From CBDDRG01 sp965232975 (GTDB taxonomy: Bacteria > Pseudomonadota > Gammaproteobacteria > Pseudomonadales > Porticoccaceae), in assembly GCA_965232975.1 (NCBI GenBank), contig CBDDRG010000092.1, forward strand, positions 1 to 17,030: a stretch of 17,030 nt of DNA, given 5' to 3'. This document shows positions 1 to 7,246 of the stretch, piece by piece (the first letter of the stretch is position 1; each line of letters opens with the position of its first letter). Both the position numbers and the translations under genes were made by a program. Under the pieces are notes generated by a model. It saw only the letters and a program-made list of their open reading frames with translations, was not told the DNA's origin and made no database searches.

Positions 1-106
1 AGTACTTCTCGAACCGTGCTTCCAGACTCAGACCCATGGCGAACCTAACAAAGCGCTTGAAGAGGCCACCATAATGCCTTATTTTTTAACACAGTCGTAC
101 TAGGTG

Positions 107-128
107 GCGGGCCATCCGCTTGGCCCGC
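107..128. other. Perfect 8-bp hairpin in the non-coding left edge
   Basis: GCGGGCCA (107-114) and TGGCCCGC (121-128) form a perfect inverted repeat around a 6-base loop. No U-run follows on either strand, so it is not a classical intrinsic terminator. A second, weaker inverted repeat, GCCACC (65-70) with GGTGGC (103-108), encloses an A/T-rich stretch with six T at 82-87. Together they may be a transcription end for a gene left of the window, or the edge of a repeat. Two frames stay open from base 1, to stops at 72-74 and 101-103, so a gene tail may enter here; nothing favours either frame. Otherwise I see no gene in 1-196. Confidence 0.4.
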
Positions 129-196
129 TAAATGCTGACGCAAGAAGCTGATGCTGATGCTGAATAGTTCAGCGCACCCCAACGGAGGACGCTTTG

Positions 197-892
197 ATGA
201 CCGACATCCATTTCATTGGCGGCGAAAAGGGCGGCGTCGGCAAGTCGCTGGTGGCGCGCGTGCTGGCGCAATACCTGATCGACCACGACCGGCCCTTGCT
301 CGGTTTCGACACCGACCGTTCCCACGGCGCGCTGATGCGCTTCTACGCCGATTACGCATCGCCGGCGCTGGTGGACAATGTCACCGCGCTTGACGCCATC
401 ATCGAGGCCGCCGTGGATCAGCCGCAGCGCTGCATTGTGGTCGATCTGGCGGCGCAGACCCACGCGCCGCTGGCGCAGTGGATGGAGGACACCGGCGTGC
501 TGGGCCTCGCCGCTGAACTGGGGCTCAGGCTCCACTATTGGCATGTGATGGACTGCGGCCGCGACGCCGTCGATCTGCTCGCCACCGTGCTCGACCGCTT
601 TGGCGCCGACATCAACTATGTGCTGGTGCGCAACGAGGTGCGCGGCGGCGATTTCAGGCTGCTCGACAGCTCCGCCGCCCTTGCCCGCGCGCTGGAACTC
701 GGCGCCCGCACGGTCAGGCTGAAGCGCTTGCACGAGAACGCGATCAACAAGATCGACGCCGCCAGCTGCAGTTTCTGGCGCGCCGTGACGGCGTCCGGGC
801 CCGCGGGCGCAGGGCTCGGCCTGATGGACCGCCAGCGGGTCAAGATCTGGCTGCGCGACGCCTATGGCGAGCTCGCCGCACTGGGCATCTAA
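197..892 (+). CDS. Orphan ParA/MinD-like P-loop ATPase
   Basis: A 231-residue cytoplasmic ATPase of the SIMIBI class (ParA/MinD/CobQ-like). The deviant Walker A motif GEKGGVGKS (about residues 9-17) has the signature lysine before the GKS. FDTD follows (D38, D40) in the Walker A' region, and the Walker B strand is CIVVDLAAQ (D83). The start is ATG 197: GGAGGA at 184-189 lies 7 bases upstream, which beats the in-frame TTG at 194. Classical ParA and MinD segregate DNA or place the division site with a ParB or MinE partner. No ParB, parS-like iterons or MinE gene is visible here, and no amphipathic MinD-type C-terminal helix is obvious. The family resembles stand-alone ParA-like proteins sometimes labelled 'mobilization protein'. 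That label is from memory and does not prove function. It converges on the RIO kinase gene with a 30-base gap. Substrate and role are unknown. Confidence 0.85.
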   Translation: MTDIHFIGGEKGGVGKSLVARVLAQYLIDHDRPLLGFDTDRSHGALMRFYADYASPALVDNVTALDAIIEAAVDQPQRCIVVDLAAQTHAPLAQWMEDTGVLGLAAELGLRLHYWHVMDCGRDAVDLLATVLDRFGADINYVLVRNEVRGGDFRLLDSSAALARALELGARTVRLKRLHENAINKIDAASCSFWRAVTASGPAGAGLGLMDRQRVKIWLRDAYGELAALGI

Positions 893-922
893 CCGACCCT
901 CAGCCGGCCGGCAAAGAGGTGC

Positions 923-1792
923 TCAGTCGTTGACGTTGAGCCCGGCCGCTGCCGCCTCCCGTCCGCGCTGGCGGCGCAGCGCCTCTTCGCGGGCGTCGTC
1001 GATATGGCGCATGACGCCATCGACATCGGCGGCCTCGGCGCTGTGCACAAAGACCCCGGTCAACGCGCTGTCGGGGCGCAACCTGTTGTTTTCGAACAGA
1101 CCCCAGATCTGGTGGGCATAGTCGGTTGCGAGCAGTTCGGGGGCAAAGCGGCCGCAGTAGGCACGGATGTTGTCGACGTCGCGCGCCAGCATGCGGAACG
1201 CGTTGTTGTTGCCGGCGGCATCCACGGCCTGCGGCAAGTCGATGATGACGAGCCCATCGGCGCCCACCAGCACATTGAACTCGGACAGGTCGCCGTGAAT
1301 CAGCCCGGCGCATAGCATGCGCACGATCTGCGCCATCAGCAAGCCGTGCCAGGCGCGTGCTTGATCCGCCGTCGGCACCACATCGTTGAGGCGCGGCGCG
1401 GCGTTGCCATCGGGGTCGGTGATGACTTCCATCAACAGCACGCCATCGACATAGCCGTGCGGTTTGGGCACGCGCACACCGACGGCGTCGAGCCGATACA
1501 GCGCGTCCACCTCGGCGTTTTTCCACGCCGATTGCTGGACATTGCGGCCGTGCTTGCTGCGCTTGCCGAGCGCACGCTGATCGCGGCTGTTGCGGGTCTT
1601 GCGCCCCTCCTGGTATTCGGCCAGGCGTTGAAAGCTGCGCTGCTCGATGGCCTTGTACACCTTGGCGCAACGGATGTGGGCGCCGCAGCGCACCAGATAC
1701 ACCGACGCCTCCTTGCCGCTCTTGAGGGGTCGGATGACTTCATCGACCAAGCCGTCATCGATCAACGGCTGGAGTCCTTTCGGGATTTTCAT
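923..1792 (-). CDS. RIO1-type atypical serine/threonine kinase
   Basis: A 289-residue protein with the compact RIO kinase core. Visible elements in order are: the nucleotide loop LKSGKEASVYLV (23-34), with the SGKEA form typical of RIO1; the ATP-anchoring lysine K44 in CAKVYK; the catalytic loop HGDLSEFN (166-173), with D168 as base and N173 as metal ligand; and the metal-binding IIDLPQAVD (D185), which replaces the DFG of ordinary kinases. All key residues are present, so it should bind ATP and phosphorylate or hydrolyse. Eukaryotic RIO1 matures the 40S ribosomal subunit; bacterial roles are poorly defined. The N-terminal winged helix of RIO2 is absent. The start ATG has only a weak GGAAA-type ribosome site, so translation may depend on the small lysine-rich gene 49 bases upstream on the same strand. 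The C-terminal tail (about 265-285) is rich in Arg, Glu and Ala. Confidence 0.9.
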   Translation of the reverse strand: MKIPKGLQPLIDDGLVDEVIRPLKSGKEASVYLVRCGAHIRCAKVYKAIEQRSFQRLAEYQEGRKTRNSRDQRALGKRSKHGRNVQQSAWKNAEVDALYRLDAVGVRVPKPHGYVDGVLLMEVITDPDGNAAPRLNDVVPTADQARAWHGLLMAQIVRMLCAGLIHGDLSEFNVLVGADGLVIIDLPQAVDAAGNNNAFRMLARDVDNIRAYCGRFAPELLATDYAHQIWGLFENNRLRPDSALTGVFVHSAEAADVDGVMRHIDDAREEALRRQRGREAAAAGLNVND

Positions 1793-1841
1793 GCAGGGTT
1801 TTCCAAAGCATCGTCAGGCGCAGCCGCCATGGGCGACGGCG

Positions 1842-1943
1842 CTATTTGCCGGTTTTCTTTTCCTTCTTCGCCGCTCTTTTCTCCTTCAGGTTCTTGGTGG
1901 GTTTCTTCTTGTCCGTCTTCTTGCTGTCCATACCCTTGCTCAT
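1842..1943 (-). CDS. Lysine-rich 33-residue small protein upstream of RIO1 kinase
   Basis: A short open frame begins with ATG at 1943 and ends with TAG at 1844-1842, giving 33 residues. It is preceded by a strong ribosome site GAGGAG (complement of 1949-1954), 5 bases from the ATG. It begins MSKGMDSKKTDKKK and ends KKEKKTGK. Fourteen of 33 residues are Lys and one is Arg, against four acidic residues, so net charge is about +11. There is no hydrophobic stretch, so it is not a membrane peptide or a type I toxin of the usual kind. It is probably disordered and could bind RNA, ribosomes or another polyanion. The tight ribosome site, clean stop and same-strand position 49 bases ahead of the RIO kinase suggest a two-gene unit. 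It resembles short Lys-rich hypothetical proteins of gammaproteobacteria as I remember them. Function is unknown. Confidence 0.72.
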   Translation of the reverse strand: MSKGMDSKKTDKKKPTKNLKEKRAAKKEKKTGK

Positions 1944-1957
1944 AAGTGCTCCTCAAT

Positions 1958-1996
1958 GGTGGTCGGGAATGTTGGTCGGGAATGGTGGTCGGGCAA
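1958..1996. repeat. Three tandem 13-bp repeats in the leader of the small lysine-rich gene
   Basis: Units lie at 1958-1970, 1971-1983 and 1984-1996. The plus-strand unit is GGTGGTCGGGAAT; the second unit differs by one base (GT for GG at its second position) and the third ends CAA instead of AAT. On the minus strand the array sits just upstream of the GAGGAG ribosome site of the lysine-rich gene. A possible -10 box TAGAAT (complement of 2026-2031) lies further upstream, with no convincing -35. The array would then be in the 5' untranslated leader. The remaining 2032-2183 stretch up to the monooxygenase shows no gene. Confidence 0.8.
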
Positions 1997-2183
1997 CAGC
2001 GCGCGAAAGTGCTGTCGCAGCGACCATTCTAACGGCAAATACCGGCGGCGCCCCGCACCGATAGGCGCGCACTGCCGGTAGCCGGCCTTGCGCGACCCGT
2101 CGGCGGACCGTCGGTGCTGAGCGGCGGCCAAAAAACGCGCATAATTCGGGCGCCCATTTCTTGTCGATGCCGAGGCCGCGACC

Positions 2184-3794
2184 ATGTCCAGCACGAACCC
2201 CAAATCTGCCGCCACCGCGCTCGATGCGGTTGTCGTCGGCGCCGGCTTTGCCGGCATTTACATGCTCCACAAACTGCGCCAGCTCGGCCTGGCGGCGCGC
2301 GTGCTGGAGGCCGGCGGCGGCGCCGGTGGCACCTGGTTCTGGAACCGCTATCCGGGCGCCCGCTGCGATGTCGAAAGCATGCAGTACTGCTACCAGTTCG
2401 ACGCCGGACTGGAGCAGCAGTGGACCTGGCGCGAGCGCTACGCCGCGCAGCCCGAAATCCTGTCCTACCTTGAACACGTCCTTGATCGCTTCGATCTGCG
2501 CGCCCACATCCAGTTCAACACCCGGGTCGCATCGGCTATTTTCAACGCCAAGGATTCACCGTGGGATCTGACCACCGAAGCCGGCGAGCGCCATCGCGCC
2601 CGCTTCGTGGTGCTGGCGACGGGTTGCCTGTCCACCGCCAACGACCCCGCCATCCCCGGTCGGGACCGCTTTCGCGGGCCCATCTACCACACCGGCCGCT
2701 GGCCGCACGCGGGCGTCGATTTCAGCGGCCAGCGGGTCGCCGTGATCGGCACCGGCTCCTCGGCGATCCAGGCTATCCCCGAGATCGCCAAACAGGCCGC
2801 GCACCTGACCGTGTTCCAGCGCACGCCCAACTACTCGGTGCCCGCCCACAACGAGCCGCTGGCCGCCGAGGAGATTGCGCGCGTGCGCGCCAACTACCCG
2901 GAGATCCGCGCCCAGGCCAAGGCGCAGCCGTTCGCGTTCGATCTCGACTTCAACCCGCGCGCGGCGGCCGACATGACGGCCGAGGAGATTCGCGCCGAGT
3001 TGGACAAGCGCTGGCGCATGGGCGGGCTCAACTTTTACGGCACCTTCGCCGACCTGCTGATCAGCCCCGAGGCCAACCGCATCGCGGCCGACTTCGTGCG
3101 CGCCAAGATCGCCGCGCAGGTGCAAGACCCCGGGGTCGCGGCGCTGCTGACGCCGACCAACGTGTTCGGCTGCAAGCGCCTGTGCGCCGACACCGGCTAT
3201 TTCGAGACCTTCAACCGCGCCAATGTCGAGCTGGTCGATATCAGCACCACGCCCATCGAGACCATCACCGCGGACGGCCTGCGCGTCGGCGAGCGCAGCT
3301 TCAGCTTCGACGCCATCGTGTTCGCGACCGGCTTCGACGCCATGACCGGCGCCATCACCCGCATCGACATTCGCGGCCGCAACGGGCTGGCGCTGCGCGA
3401 CAAGTGGTCGGCGGGGCCGCGCAACTACCTGGGCCTGGCGGCGGCCGGCTTCCCCAACCTGTTCACCATCAGCGGGCCGGGCAGCCCCTCGGTGCTGACC
3501 AATATGGTGACGTCCATCGAGCAGCACGTCGAATACGTCGGCGGCATCATCGACCATCTGCGCCGCCATCAGCTCGCCACCATCGAGGCGGAGCCGGCGG
3601 CGGAGGACGCCTGGGTCCGGCATGTCAACGACATCGCCAGCCAGACCCTGTTGCAGTCCTGCAATTCCTGGTACCTGGGCGCCAATGTGCCCGGCAAGCC
3701 GCGCGTGTTCATGCCCTACATCGGCTTTCCCGCCTATGTGGACAAGTGCAACGAGGTGGCGGCCAAGGGCTATGAAGGCTTTCGGCTCGCCTGA
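2184..3794 (+). CDS. Type I Baeyer-Villiger flavin monooxygenase
   Basis: A 536-residue FAD- and NADPH-dependent monooxygenase, which is the usual size for cyclohexanone-monooxygenase-like enzymes. The FAD Rossmann motif GAGFAG is at 19-24. The conserved GGTWFWNRYPGARCD segment is at 48-62. The type I Baeyer-Villiger fingerprint FRGPIYHTGRWP is at 163-174 (F, G, H, W and P all kept). A second dinucleotide motif, GTGSSA, is at 189-194. The later segment GCKRLCADTGYFETFNR carries the Lys-Arg pair expected near the nicotinamide site. Such enzymes insert one oxygen next to a ketone to give an ester or lactone; the natural substrate cannot be read from sequence. The start is ATG 2184 with GAGG 8 bases upstream. 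A possible -10, CATAAT, is at 2140-2145 with a poor -35. The methyltransferase gene follows 15 bases after the stop, so the two are probably co-transcribed. Confidence 0.92.
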   Translation: MSSTNPKSAATALDAVVVGAGFAGIYMLHKLRQLGLAARVLEAGGGAGGTWFWNRYPGARCDVESMQYCYQFDAGLEQQWTWRERYAAQPEILSYLEHVLDRFDLRAHIQFNTRVASAIFNAKDSPWDLTTEAGERHRARFVVLATGCLSTANDPAIPGRDRFRGPIYHTGRWPHAGVDFSGQRVAVIGTGSSAIQAIPEIAKQAAHLTVFQRTPNYSVPAHNEPLAAEEIARVRANYPEIRAQAKAQPFAFDLDFNPRAAADMTAEEIRAELDKRWRMGGLNFYGTFADLLISPEANRIAADFVRAKIAAQVQDPGVAALLTPTNVFGCKRLCADTGYFETFNRANVELVDISTTPIETITADGLRVGERSFSFDAIVFATGFDAMTGAITRIDIRGRNGLALRDKWSAGPRNYLGLAAAGFPNLFTISGPGSPSVLTNMVTSIEQHVEYVGGIIDHLRRHQLATIEAEPAAEDAWVRHVNDIASQTLLQSCNSWYLGANVPGKPRVFMPYIGFPAYVDKCNEVAAKGYEGFRLA

Positions 3795-3809
3795 CGCGCA
3801 ATCACCAGG

Positions 3810-4469
3810 GTGAGCGACGACCGGATCATCGCCGCCTGGCACCGCAACGCCGAGCCCTGGGCGGCCGCGGTGCGCGGCGGGCGGATCGAGAGCCGGCGGG
3901 CAGTGACCGACGGCGCCATTGTCGACGCCGTGGTCAGCCGCAACCCTGCCAGCGTGCTCGATATCGGCTGCGGCGAAGGCTGGCTCGCCCGCGCGCTGGC
4001 GGCGCGCGGCATCGCAGTGGTGGGGATAGACGTGGTGCCGGCCCTGATCGAAGCGGCGCAAACCGCGGGCGGTGCCGACTTCATGGTCGCGTCCTATGCC
4101 GATCTGGCGGCCGGCGCGCTGGCGCAGCGCTTTGATATCGCCGTCGCCAACTTCGCATTGCTCGGCAAGGAATCGGTCGATGAGCTGTTCGCTGCCGTGC
4201 CCTATCTGCTACAGCCCGGTGGCGCCTTTATCGTGCAGACCCTGCATCCGCTGATGGCCTGCGGCGAACAGCCCTATCGCGATGGCTGGCGCGCGGGCTC
4301 CTGGGCGGGTATCTCCGGTGAATTTGGCGAGCCCGCGCCCTGGTATTTCCGCACGCTGGAATGCTGGACGCGGCTGTTCGGCGACCACGGCCTGGCGTTG
4401 CGGGAAATTCGCGAACCGCTCCATCCAGCGACCGGGCGACCCGCCTCGGTGATCCTCGTCGGCGGCTAA
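3810..4469 (+). CDS. Class I SAM-dependent methyltransferase
   Basis: A 219-residue cytoplasmic methyltransferase with a Rossmann-type SAM fold. Motif I, VLDIGCGEGWLA, is at about 49-60. The acidic residue that holds the SAM ribose follows in VVGIDVV (D74). A motif IV-like strand, FDIAVANFALLG, comes later, and then the post-loop LQPGGAFIVQTLHP. The start is GTG 3810, beginning SDDRIIAAWHRNAEPW, with only a weak AGGG upstream. It begins 15 bases after the monooxygenase stop, so translation may be coupled. The acceptor substrate is not recognisable. The family includes UbiE/BioC-like and many small-molecule enzymes. The pairing with a Baeyer-Villiger monooxygenase suggests action on a hydrophobic small molecule, but this is inference only. 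Confidence 0.85.
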   Translation: MSDDRIIAAWHRNAEPWAAAVRGGRIESRRAVTDGAIVDAVVSRNPASVLDIGCGEGWLARALAARGIAVVGIDVVPALIEAAQTAGGADFMVASYADLAAGALAQRFDIAVANFALLGKESVDELFAAVPYLLQPGGAFIVQTLHPLMACGEQPYRDGWRAGSWAGISGEFGEPAPWYFRTLECWTRLFGDHGLALREIREPLHPATGRPASVILVGG

Positions 4470-4535
4470 CGACGGCTCCGACCGGTGTCCGCGACAGGCT
4501 CCCCCGGCTCACCCAACCCGCTCTCGCCCAACCCG

Positions 4536-4919
4536 CTATAGCGCCATCACCCCATCCATCTCGACCAGCGCATCGCGCGGCAGCGATTTCACGCCAATCG
4601 CCGCGCGCGCCGGATAGGGCGCGGTGAAAAATGTGGCCATGATTTCATTGACCGCGGCGAAGTGGCTGAGGTCGGTGAGAAAGATATTGAGCTTGACGAT
4701 GTCGTCGAGGCCGCCCCCGGCCGCCGCGCACACGGCGGCCAGATTGCTGAACACTTGGGTGATCTGCGCGCGCACGTCGCCTTCGACCAGCATCATGGTC
4801 GCGGGCACCAGCGGGATCTGCCCCGACAGATAAACGGTGCCGCCGACTTTGACGGCCTGGGAATAGGTGCCGATCGCCTGCGGCGCCCGGTCGGTGTGCA
4901 CGCTGACGCGCTGGGACAT
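4536..4919 (-). CDS. ridA: RidA family enamine/imine deaminase
   Basis: A 127-residue member of the YjgF/YER057c/UK114 (RidA) family, at the normal family length; these form homotrimers. RidA hydrolyses reactive 2-aminoacrylate and related enamines and imines released by PLP-dependent dehydratases, which protects PLP enzymes. Visible marks are SGQIPLVP near residue 32, the substrate-carboxylate arginine R105 in YPARAAIGV, and the E120 of the closing VEMDGVMAL strand. The position of E. coli Cys107 is Ala here; that Cys is not catalytic. The gene follows spoT by 21 bases on the same strand and is probably in the same transcript, an arrangement common in Pseudomonas-like genomes. The ribosome site is weak (GAGAAA-like), so coupling to spoT is plausible. 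Confidence 0.93.
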   Translation of the reverse strand: MSQRVSVHTDRAPQAIGTYSQAVKVGGTVYLSGQIPLVPATMMLVEGDVRAQITQVFSNLAAVCAAAGGGLDDIVKLNIFLTDLSHFAAVNEIMATFFTAPYPARAAIGVKSLPRDALVEMDGVMAL

Positions 4920-4940
4920 GACGGTTTCTCGGAGTTGGCG

Positions 4941-7055
4941 TCAATTCTTGACGCGGTGGACGGCTTGCACGCTTTTGAGACTGCGAATGCGCCGCATGAT
5001 GTTGGCGAGGTGTTTGCGGTCGGCGACGCCGATCACCAGCTTCACCAGGCTGGTGTGCGCATCCCGGTGCTCGACATTGACGTGCTCGATGGCTGCATTT
5101 TGCTCGGTGATGCGCGCCGCCAGGGTCGCCACGATACTCCGTTCGGCGGTCATCTCCACTTTCAGTTGCACCAGATATTCACCCTGGACGGCGGGCGACC
5201 AGGAGGTGGGTTGGCACTTTTCACGGTTATTGCGCACCTCGATCAGGTTTTTGCAGGACTCGCGGTGGACGACCAGACCCTTGCCGACACTGATGTGGCC
5301 AACAATGGGGTCGCCGGGGATGGGGTGGCAGCAGCGCGCATAGCTGATGACCAGGGTGTCGGTGCCGGCCACCAGGATGGGCGATGTCGAAGCCGTCTGC
5401 GCGGGGCTCTTGCGCTGCTCTTCGGGTACCAGCACGTTGGCGATGGCATAGGCGACGCGGTGGCCGAGGCCGATCTGCTGCAACACGGATTCAAAACTGG
5501 GCGAGCCGGTTTCACGCAACAGGTGGCGAATCTGAGATTTGCGAATCGTCCTGTAACTGGAGCCGATATTGCTGAGCGCCCGATCGAGCAACAGCTTGCC
5601 CAGTTCGACGGATTCGTCGTGCTGCTGATGTTTGAGAAAGTGGCGAACCGCGCTGCGCGCCTTCGCGGTGATGACGAAATTGAGCCAGGCGGGGTTGGGG
5701 CGGGCGGCGGGTGCGTTGATGATGCGCACGCGCTGGCCACTTTCGAGGAGCTGGGACAGGGAGCCCGTCTGGCCGTTGACCTCGCAGCCGACGCAAGTAT
5801 TGCCGATTTCGGTGTGCACCGCGTAGGCAAAATCGACGGGGGTGGCCCCCTGGGGCAATTCGATGATCCGCCCCTTGGGGGTGAACACATACACCTCGTC
5901 CAGAAACAGGTCGGTTTTGACGTGCTCGATGAACTCGAGCGGATTGCCCGCCTGCTGCTGGATTTCGATCAATCCCTTGAGCCAGCGGTGGGCGCGCGAG
6001 TGGTGGCCCATGACCCCTTCGGTGCCGGATTTGTAGAGCCAGTGGGAGGCGATCCCGTAGTTGGCCAGTTGATCCATCTCGGGAGTGCGGATCTGCACCT
6101 CGATCGGCACCCCGTGCATGCCCACCACCACGGTGTGCAGGGATTGGTAGCCATTGGACTTGGGAATCGCGATGTAATCCTTGAACTCGCCGGCGACGGG
6201 TTTGAACAGGTTGTGAACGACACCCAGGGCGCGGTAGCAGGTATCGACGTTATCGACGACGATGCGGAAAGCAAACACGTCCATGACGTCCTTCAGGGAG
6301 CGCCGCTTGGCCTTCATCTTCTGATAGATGCTCCACAGGTGCTTCTCGCGCCCACTGGTGGTGGCCGCGATGCCGTCCCGCTCCAGTTGCAACTGAATCA
6401 TTTCCCGAATTTCGGCGACCAGCGCGCCGCGTCGCCCGCTCGCCTGTTTGAGCGCCGCGCGGATGCGTTGATAGCGCATGGGATAGAGCGCGGCAAACCC
6501 CAGATCTTCAAATTCGACGCGCAATTTGTTCATGCCCAGGCGCTGTGCGATGGGAGCGTAGATGTCGAGGGTTTCGCGGGCGATGCGCCGCCGCTTTTCC
6601 GGCTTGAACACGCCGACGGTGCGCATGTTGTGCAGCCGATCGGCGAGCTTGACCACCACCACGCGGATGTCCCGCGCCATCGCCAGGGTCATCTTCTGGA
6701 AATTTTCCGCGTCCTGCTCGGCACGGGAGGAAAACTCGATTTCGGTCAGCTTGCTGACGCCATCGACCAGCGTCGAGACGGTCTTGCCGAAACGCCGGCT
6801 GATCTGGCCTTTGGTGGTATCCGTGTCCTCGATGATGTCGTGGAGCAGAGCCGCCATCAGGCTCTCGTGATCCATGTGCAAATCGGCGAGGATGAGCGCG
6901 ACCGCGATGGGGTGGCTGATGTAGGGATCACCGCTCTGGCGAAACTGGCCGCGGTGGCCGCGCTCGGCAAACTCGTAGGCGCGGCTGACGCGCCGCACCT
7001 GATGCGGATTCAGGTAGGACGACAGCTTGTCAGTGAGCGCGTCGAGAGCGTGCAA
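4941..7055 (-). CDS. spoT: Bifunctional (p)ppGpp synthetase/hydrolase SpoT
   Basis: A 704-residue long RSH protein of the stringent response. It makes (p)ppGpp from ATP and GTP/GDP and degrades it to GDP/GTP plus pyrophosphate. The hydrolase HD domain is intact: H48 in SHP, H72-D73 in LLHDIIEDT, and D140 in KLADRLHN. The synthetase domain has the FKDYIAIPKSNGYQSLHT segment (291-308) and the catalytic glutamate E319 in IEVQIRT. A TGS domain begins at about 386 (DEVYVFTPKGRIIELPQG), followed by the helical and Cys-containing region YARCCHPIPGD, and a C-terminal ACT domain ends at 704. With both active sites preserved, this is a SpoT/Rel-type enzyme rather than a hydrolase-dead RelA. The start is a TTG at 7055. 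It normally follows rpoZ; here a 160-bp repeat separates them. Confidence 0.96.
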   Translation of the reverse strand: MHALDALTDKLSSYLNPHQVRRVSRAYEFAERGHRGQFRQSGDPYISHPIAVALILADLHMDHESLMAALLHDIIEDTDTTKGQISRRFGKTVSTLVDGVSKLTEIEFSSRAEQDAENFQKMTLAMARDIRVVVVKLADRLHNMRTVGVFKPEKRRRIARETLDIYAPIAQRLGMNKLRVEFEDLGFAALYPMRYQRIRAALKQASGRRGALVAEIREMIQLQLERDGIAATTSGREKHLWSIYQKMKAKRRSLKDVMDVFAFRIVVDNVDTCYRALGVVHNLFKPVAGEFKDYIAIPKSNGYQSLHTVVVGMHGVPIEVQIRTPEMDQLANYGIASHWLYKSGTEGVMGHHSRAHRWLKGLIEIQQQAGNPLEFIEHVKTDLFLDEVYVFTPKGRIIELPQGATPVDFAYAVHTEIGNTCVGCEVNGQTGSLSQLLESGQRVRIINAPAARPNPAWLNFVITAKARSAVRHFLKHQQHDESVELGKLLLDRALSNIGSSYRTIRKSQIRHLLRETGSPSFESVLQQIGLGHRVAYAIANVLVPEEQRKSPAQTASTSPILVAGTDTLVISYARCCHPIPGDPIVGHISVGKGLVVHRESCKNLIEVRNNREKCQPTSWSPAVQGEYLVQLKVEMTAERSIVATLAARITEQNAAIEHVNVEHRDAHTSLVKLVIGVADRKHLANIMRRIRSLKSVQAVHRVKN

Positions 7056-7066
7056 GGCTCGCCTCC
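7056..7066 (-). promoter_or_regulatory. Strong ribosome site that fixes the TTG start of spoT
   Basis: The complement of 7062-7066 reads GGAGG, 6 bases before TTG (7055-7053). No ATG occurs in this frame near the expected N-terminus. The first residues after TTG (HALDALTDKLSSYL) match the usual start region of SpoT proteins. The TTG therefore looks genuine, paired with an ideal Shine-Dalgarno sequence. Confidence 0.8.
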
Positions 7067-7079
7067 AAGCCCAGCCTGG

Positions 7080-7239
7080 GAGCCTGTCGGACTTGAGACT
7101 GTCCTACTGCGGAAAAGCCGAAGTTGGTCATATTTTGCGCAAATTTTCGTTGAATAACCTCGCTATTCGCCGCAATTTGCCCAAAATCTGCCTCGAATCC
7201 CACTTTCCTTCGCCACGGATGTCCACGTCCGACAGACTC
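7080..7239. repeat. 160-bp palindromic MITE-like repeat, copy 1 (between rpoZ and spoT)
   Basis: The ends are imperfect inverted repeats: GAGCCTGTCGGACTTG (7080-7095) and the complement of 7224-7239, GAGTCTGTCGGACGTG, with 14 of 16 bases matching. The similarity continues inward: the A/T-rich part ATTTTGCGCAAATTTT (about 7132-7147) is mirrored by AATTTGCCCAAAAT (about 7174-7187). The whole unit can thus fold into one long hairpin with a loop of roughly 25 bases. It has no convincing reading frame. Its complement aligns base for base with the repeat starting at 16914 over more than 100 bases at roughly 80% identity, so it is a mobile or dispersed family. It fills nearly all of the gap, ending 7 bases from the rpoZ stop and starting 13 bases from the spoT ribosome site. 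I see no clear target-site duplication. Confidence 0.85.
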
Positions 7240-7246
7240 TTGGCCG

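Noticed and set aside
43..100. ACCTAAC at 43-49 followed by AAAGCGCTTGAAGAGG looks like the start of an integron attC site.
   Set aside because: No matching GTTRRRY core site or complementary inner arm occurs within the next 150 bases, and no integrase or cassette genes are seen.
132..167. An 11-codon frame (MLTQEADADAE) with GCTGAT triplet repeats (147-164), possible leader peptide for the ParA-like gene.
   Set aside because: No ribosome site precedes it, and the short repeat alone explains the pattern.
903..912. 10-base palindrome GCCGGCCGGC between the ParA-like and RIO genes as a terminator.
   Set aside because: No loop and no U-run; expected by chance in such GC-rich DNA.
2556..4061. 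A 501-codon minus-strand frame opposite the monooxygenase and methyltransferase.
   Set aside because: Shadow of two well-supported plus-strand genes; no recognisable motif or ribosome site.
4512..4537. Short direct repeat CCCAACCCGCT (4512-4522 and 4527-4537) between the convergent methyltransferase and ridA genes.
   Set aside because: Two 11-base units in a C-rich spacer, without symmetry or a T-run; not enough to call an element or terminator.
4662..7157. An 831-codon open frame on the plus strand across spoT.
   Set aside because: It is the antisense of a clear spoT gene in GC-rich DNA, with composition typical of a shadow frame and no domain.
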